From contig CAMBWM010000024.1 in the NCBI GenBank assembly GCA_945871335.1, forward strand, positions 1 through 16,250: a DNA stretch of 16,250 nucleotides, given 5' to 3'. The translations under genes were made by a program, and so were the position numbers. This document shows, piece by piece, positions 13,702 through 16,250 of the stretch. The notes under the pieces are model-generated. The model worked only from the letters and a program-made list of their open reading frames with translations, was not told where the DNA came from and ran no database searches. The stretch comes from Polaromonas sp. YR568. Its GTDB lineage: Bacteria; Pseudomonadota; Gammaproteobacteria; Burkholderiales; Burkholderiaceae. Each line of letters begins with the position of its first letter. Position 1 is the first letter of the stretch.

Positions 13702-14741
13702 CAGCGAAAGTTTTCAAAGCTTTTGTCCAACTTGTCGATGAAGAGCTGCTTGGCCGAAGCGTCAATAAAGCTGGCCTCAAAACTGTTGCGCGCCAGCAGG
13801 TAGGCGTGGGTGGCGTTCAGCGGCAAGGCCGCAAATGTCTGCGTGAAGTTCTCATTCATGTAACCGCCAAAGTAAGCCGGGTCGTCCGAGTTGACGGTGG
13901 CGGCAATGCCCGCGCCCAAAAGCTGGCCTAGCGTGTGGCTGGCCAGATCGGGATACACGCAGAGCTTGAGGTTGGACAGCGGGCACACCGTCAGCGCAAT
14001 ACGGTCTTGCGCCAGCCGCTGCAGCAGCGCGGCGTCATGCGTGGACTGCACGCCGTGGTCAATGCGCTCAACTTTGAGTTCGTTGAGCGCCGTCCACACA
14101 TAGGCCGGCGGCCCCTCTTCGCCGGCATGTGCCACCAGCCGAAAGCCGAGTTGGCGGCAGCGCGCAAACACCCGCGAGAATTTTTCAGGCGGGTTGCCGA
14201 CTTCGCCCGAGTCCAGACCGATGCCGACAATGTGCTCGCGAAACGGCAGCGCCTGCTCCAGCGTGGCAAAAGCATCTTCTTCGCTCAGATGCCGCAAAAA
14301 ACACATGATCAGCAAAGCACTCACGCCGAGCTCTGCACGCGCGTCAACACAGGCGCGGTGCAAGCCTTTGACCACAGTGGCCATGGCCACGCCGCGCGCC
14401 GTGTGGGTTTGCGGATCAAAGAACAGTTCAGCGTGCAGCACGCCGTCTTGCGCGGCGCGCACAAAGTAAGCGCGTGCCATGTCGTAAAAGTCTTGTTCGG
14501 TCAGCAGCACGCTGGCGCCGGCGTAATAAATGTCGAGAAAACTTTGCAAGTTGGTGAAGGCATAAGCGCGGCGCAGCGCCTCAACATCGGCATACGGCAG
14601 GCTGAGGCCGTTGCGTTGGGCCAGCGCAAATATCAGCTCGGGTTCGAGCGAGCCTTCTATGTGAATATGCAGCTCTGCCTTGGGCATGCGCCGAAGCAAT
14701 TCGGGCAGGCGCTCGGCGGCCACCGCGGGGACTTTGAACAT
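13701..14741 (-). CDS. add: Adenosine/adenine deaminase family protein (COG1816), adenine-deaminase type
   Basis: 346 residues from the ATG at 14741. It is a zinc-dependent deaminase of the adenosine/AMP deaminase superfamily: PKAELHIHIEGS (20-31) with H25 and H27, HAGEEGP (205-211) with H205 and catalytic E208, IDHGV with H229, and NSDDP (285-289) with D286/D287. Several positions favour the bacterial adenine deaminase subgroup characterised from Pseudomonas (PA0148) over true adenosine deaminase: HAGEEGPPAYVWTALNELKV instead of HAGEAAGPESV, VCPLSNLKLCV, and SDDPAYFGGY. That enzyme makes hypoxanthine from adenine. A TTG two codons upstream (14747) is also open, but the ATG forms a TGATG overlap with the Rieske gene's stop and has GGAG well placed. 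Coupled upstream to the Rieske oxygenase and downstream to the MFS gene. Confidence 0.93.
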   Translation of the reverse strand: MFKVPAVAAERLPELLRRMPKAELHIHIEGSLEPELIFALAQRNGLSLPYADVEALRRAYAFTNLQSFLDIYYAGASVLLTEQDFYDMARAYFVRAAQDGVLHAELFFDPQTHTARGVAMATVVKGLHRACVDARAELGVSALLIMCFLRHLSEEDAFATLEQALPFREHIVGIGLDSGEVGNPPEKFSRVFARCRQLGFRLVAHAGEEGPPAYVWTALNELKVERIDHGVQSTHDAALLQRLAQDRIALTVCPLSNLKLCVYPDLASHTLGQLLGAGIAATVNSDDPAYFGGYMNENFTQTFAALPLNATHAYLLARNSFEASFIDASAKQLFIDKLDKSFENFR

Positions 14742-15718
14742 CAGCAAACTCCAAATGTGATGCCGGTTTCAAGCAGGTGCCGGCGGTACATCACAGCAGT
14801 CTTGTCCGCGGCGCAATGCAGCTCGACCCCGGCAGCCAAAGGCAATCTCTTAGGCCGCTGCGATTCGAGCACCGGTTTGTCCTGGCCAAAAATTGTGTCC
14901 TGAAAATCAGTCAGCTTGTGGTCGGGCGAGTCAAAGTCGTTCATCGCCATCCGTATCCACACCTCGCAGCTCTCAGGCGTCACCGGGCAGGCGAACAAGG
15001 CGATCGACTCGCGCAAATCAGCAATGGCCGCGCTGCCGGCCTCGGGCACTTTGGTCAGCACGGCGGTGTAGGGACCGATCACTTCGTAGCTGTACTCGAC
15101 CATGGCGCTGGCCGTGGCATGCACCGACGAGCGCGGCTGCACCGCCTTGCAACCCGTGGCGAGCACACCGGTGGGTGTCATCTGTACCTCGTAAGCGGGC
15201 ACGCTGGTGGCATCGCGGCTGCCCAGCCAGCCTTCGTGCACAAAACCGAAATGCGCCAGATCGAGAAAGTTCTCCACCACCCGCGGCGCGCTGCTGTTCA
15301 CCAGGTAGGGACCGCAGTTGACTTTGCGCAGTCGCTCGTCAGCCTCGGCGGCAAACACCGGCAAAGCCTGCTCACCGGGCGCCAGCCGCACCCAGACCAG
15401 GCCGTAGGCTTCACGCACCTCATGGGTGCAGGCGCGGTGGCCGGCCGGCGGCGTGAAGCCCGGCAAAGCCGGAATCCCGCGGCATTGACCAGCGCCGTCG
15501 AACTGCCAGCCGTGGTAGGCGCACTCCAGCTGCCCATCTTGCACGCGGCCCAAGGACAGTTTGGCGCCCCGGTGCGGGCAGCGGTCAGCCCAGGCCTGAA
15601 AACGGCCGTCCGGCGTTTGCCAGATCACCACATCTTCTTGGAGCAGCAGCACCGCCTTGGGAGAGCCGGCCAGGTCCACGGCCTTACCGACGGGGTGCCA
15701 CAGTGTTTTCTCGATCAT
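14741..15718 (-). CDS. Rieske non-heme iron oxygenase, large-subunit type (HpxD-like candidate)
   Basis: 325 residues from the ATG at 15718. The Rieske domain has C47-P-H49 and C66-A-Y-H69, the C-x-H-x16-C-x2-H ligand set for a 2Fe-2S cluster. The catalytic domain has ENFLDLAHFGFVH (149-161): D153 would bridge to the cluster of the neighbouring subunit, and H156 and H161 bind mononuclear iron; the third ligand is an acidic residue in DFQDTIFGQD (271-280). It resembles VanA-like single-component oxygenases, which demethylate or hydroxylate aromatic and heterocyclic compounds using electrons from a separate reductase. The reductase is not in the window. Its stop overlaps the start of the COG1816 deaminase (TGATG), so a purine substrate is likely by context; Klebsiella HpxD, a Rieske protein needed for hypoxanthine oxidation, is the closest functional precedent. 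A TTG at 15739 is a less likely start. Confidence 0.88.
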   Translation of the reverse strand: MIEKTLWHPVGKAVDLAGSPKAVLLLQEDVVIWQTPDGRFQAWADRCPHRGAKLSLGRVQDGQLECAYHGWQFDGAGQCRGIPALPGFTPPAGHRACTHEVREAYGLVWVRLAPGEQALPVFAAEADERLRKVNCGPYLVNSSAPRVVENFLDLAHFGFVHEGWLGSRDATSVPAYEVQMTPTGVLATGCKAVQPRSSVHATASAMVEYSYEVIGPYTAVLTKVPEAGSAAIADLRESIALFACPVTPESCEVWIRMAMNDFDSPDHKLTDFQDTIFGQDKPVLESQRPKRLPLAAGVELHCAADKTAVMYRRHLLETGITFGVC

Positions 15719-15752
15719 GAAGGTCCCACAACAAAACAAGCACTCAAAGAAA

Positions 15753-15801
15753 AAGGGGCTGCCTGAGAGCTGCGCAAACGCCGCTTTTCAAGCAACCCCT
15801 T
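15753..15801 (-). terminator. Terminator-like hairpin after the right-edge BMP gene
   Basis: On the minus strand AAGGGG-T-TGC pairs with GCA-G-CCCCTT across a 29-base loop with a single mismatch, and CTTTTCTTTG follows the stem. It lies 44 bases after the BMP stop and about 35 bases before the Rieske start, so it could terminate or attenuate read-through from the upstream transporter genes into the purine-catabolic genes. Confidence 0.5.
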
Positions 15802-15806
15802 GTGCC

Positions 15807-15832
15807 GTGACGCGCGCCTAAGCGAGCGTCAC
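15807..15832 (-). repeat. GC-rich hairpin directly after the right-edge BMP gene
   Basis: GTGACGC (15807-15813) and GCGTCAC (15826-15832) form a perfect 7-bp stem, with a further CGC/GCG stem (15815-15817/15822-15824) inside. There is no T-run, so an mRNA-stabilising stem that favours accumulation of the abundant binding protein's transcript is more likely than a terminator. Confidence 0.5.
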
Positions 15833-15845
15833 GCTGGCCATCCGC

Positions 15846-16250
15846 TTACTTGCCGGAAGGGATCTTGCCTTCAACGCCCTTGACGTAAAAATCAATCTTG
15901 CCGCGCCACTCGTCATCCGCTGCGGTGCCCTTGGCCAGACGCTCTTTGCCGGTGTTGTCCAAGATCGGGCCGGTGAAGACTTCGAAGGTACCGGCTTTCA
16001 TGCCAGCCTTCAACTCGTCCACCTTGGCCTTGACGTCAGCAGGCACGACATCAGGGATTTTGACCAGGTCATTCTGACCTTCAGCCACGCCCCAACGGGT
16101 GACAGTGTTGCCCTTCCAGGAGCCGTCCATGACTTCCTTGATGGACTTCTTGTAGTAGTTGCTCCAGTCGACAATGGCCGAACCCAAGTGGGCCTTGCCG
16201 CCGAAGGCGCTCATGTCCGAGTCCCAGCCGAAAGCGTACTTACCGGCCTT
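15846..16250 (-). CDS. BMP/PnrA-family periplasmic substrate-binding protein, C-terminal part
   Basis: The last 134 residues of a minus-strand gene that enters from beyond the right edge. The frame is open to the edge with no start needed. It begins KAGKYAFGWDSDMSAFG, the BMP-family strand leading to the ligand-contacting Asp (GWDSDM), then DWSNYYKKSIKEVMDGSW and the C-terminal hallmark FYVKGVEGKIPSG. It is clearly homologous to the BMP protein at 11269-12360: YHSDM, WGDYYTRRARDVLVGTW and LVQGVQGSIPK match in order. Lysine-rich composition is usual for high-abundance periplasmic proteins. The permease and ATPase genes of the importer would be expected upstream, outside the window. The substrate is probably a nucleoside or purine; ligand identity cannot be decided from this part. 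Confidence 0.9.
   Translation of the reverse strand, partial: KAGKYAFGWDSDMSAFGGKAHLGSAIVDWSNYYKKSIKEVMDGSWKGNTVTRWGVAEGQNDLVKIPDVVPADVKAKVDELKAGMKAGTFEVFTGPILDNTGKERLAKGTAADDEWRGKIDFYVKGVEGKIPSGK

Noticed and set aside
15719..15739. TTG start for the Rieske protein
   Set aside because: The ATG at 15718 gives the usual short N-terminus before the Rieske domain; the extension is Cys-rich and unsupported.
14777..15766. 329-codon plus-strand open frame opposite the Rieske gene
   Set aside because: Antisense shadow, His/Gln/Arg-rich, no domain; the opposite strand has complete Rieske and iron-site motifs.
1..16250. CRISPR array, tRNA/rRNA genes, insertion sequence, attachment site
   Set aside because: No regularly spaced repeats, cloverleaf-like sequences, transposase motifs or target-site duplications were seen on reading both strands.

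Overview
The window looks like chromosomal DNA of a beta-proteobacterium of the Comamonadaceae type (Polaromonas/Rhodoferax-like). This rests on protein style, high-GC coding sequence, tight operons and family content (BMP-type purine binding proteins, YbfB/YjiJ-type MFS carrier, RhlE), not on any database search. No rRNA, tRNA, CRISPR array, transposase or phage gene was seen.

Layout. 1-2662 (minus): an orphan CoxL/xanthine-dehydrogenase-type molybdopterin subunit, coupled by an ATGA overlap to a DapA-superfamily lyase/aldolase that runs off the left edge. 2808-3056 (plus): a free-standing acyl-CoA-binding protein. 3141-3380 (minus): the decayed C-terminal remnant of a Sad/YneI-like aldehyde dehydrogenase. 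3473-3667: a strikingly AT-rich control region with two inverted repeats, promoter-like boxes and a leader that can form competing hairpins. 3668-4701 (plus): a two-gene phosphorelay module, a MerR/excisionase-type HTH fused to a receiver domain followed by a stand-alone Hpt protein, with no kinase nearby. 4760-5239 (plus): an unrecognised lipoprotein. 5246-6577 (minus): a CNNM/CorC (DUF21-CBS-CorC_HlyC) protein. 6576-7445 (plus): apaH, whose start codon overlaps that of the divergent CNNM gene.

7474-16250 is entirely minus strand. Read in the direction of transcription it runs: end of a BMP-family binding protein, terminator-like hairpins, Rieske oxygenase, COG1816 deaminase (adenine type), MFS carrier, hairpin, a second BMP-family binding protein, guaD, dcd, a two-TM small protein, rhlE, and a strong intrinsic terminator embedded in the 3' end of apaH.

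How it fits together. The right half is best read as a purine uptake and catabolism locus. BMP-type proteins (and perhaps the MFS carrier) would bring in purines; the COG1816 enzyme would convert adenine to hypoxanthine; GuaD would convert guanine to xanthine; and the Rieske protein, translationally coupled to the adenine deaminase, is a good candidate for oxidising hypoxanthine to xanthine as HpxD does in Klebsiella. That last assignment is inference. The HTH-REC/Hpt pair with its AT-rich operator region is the other candidate for an undescribed system.
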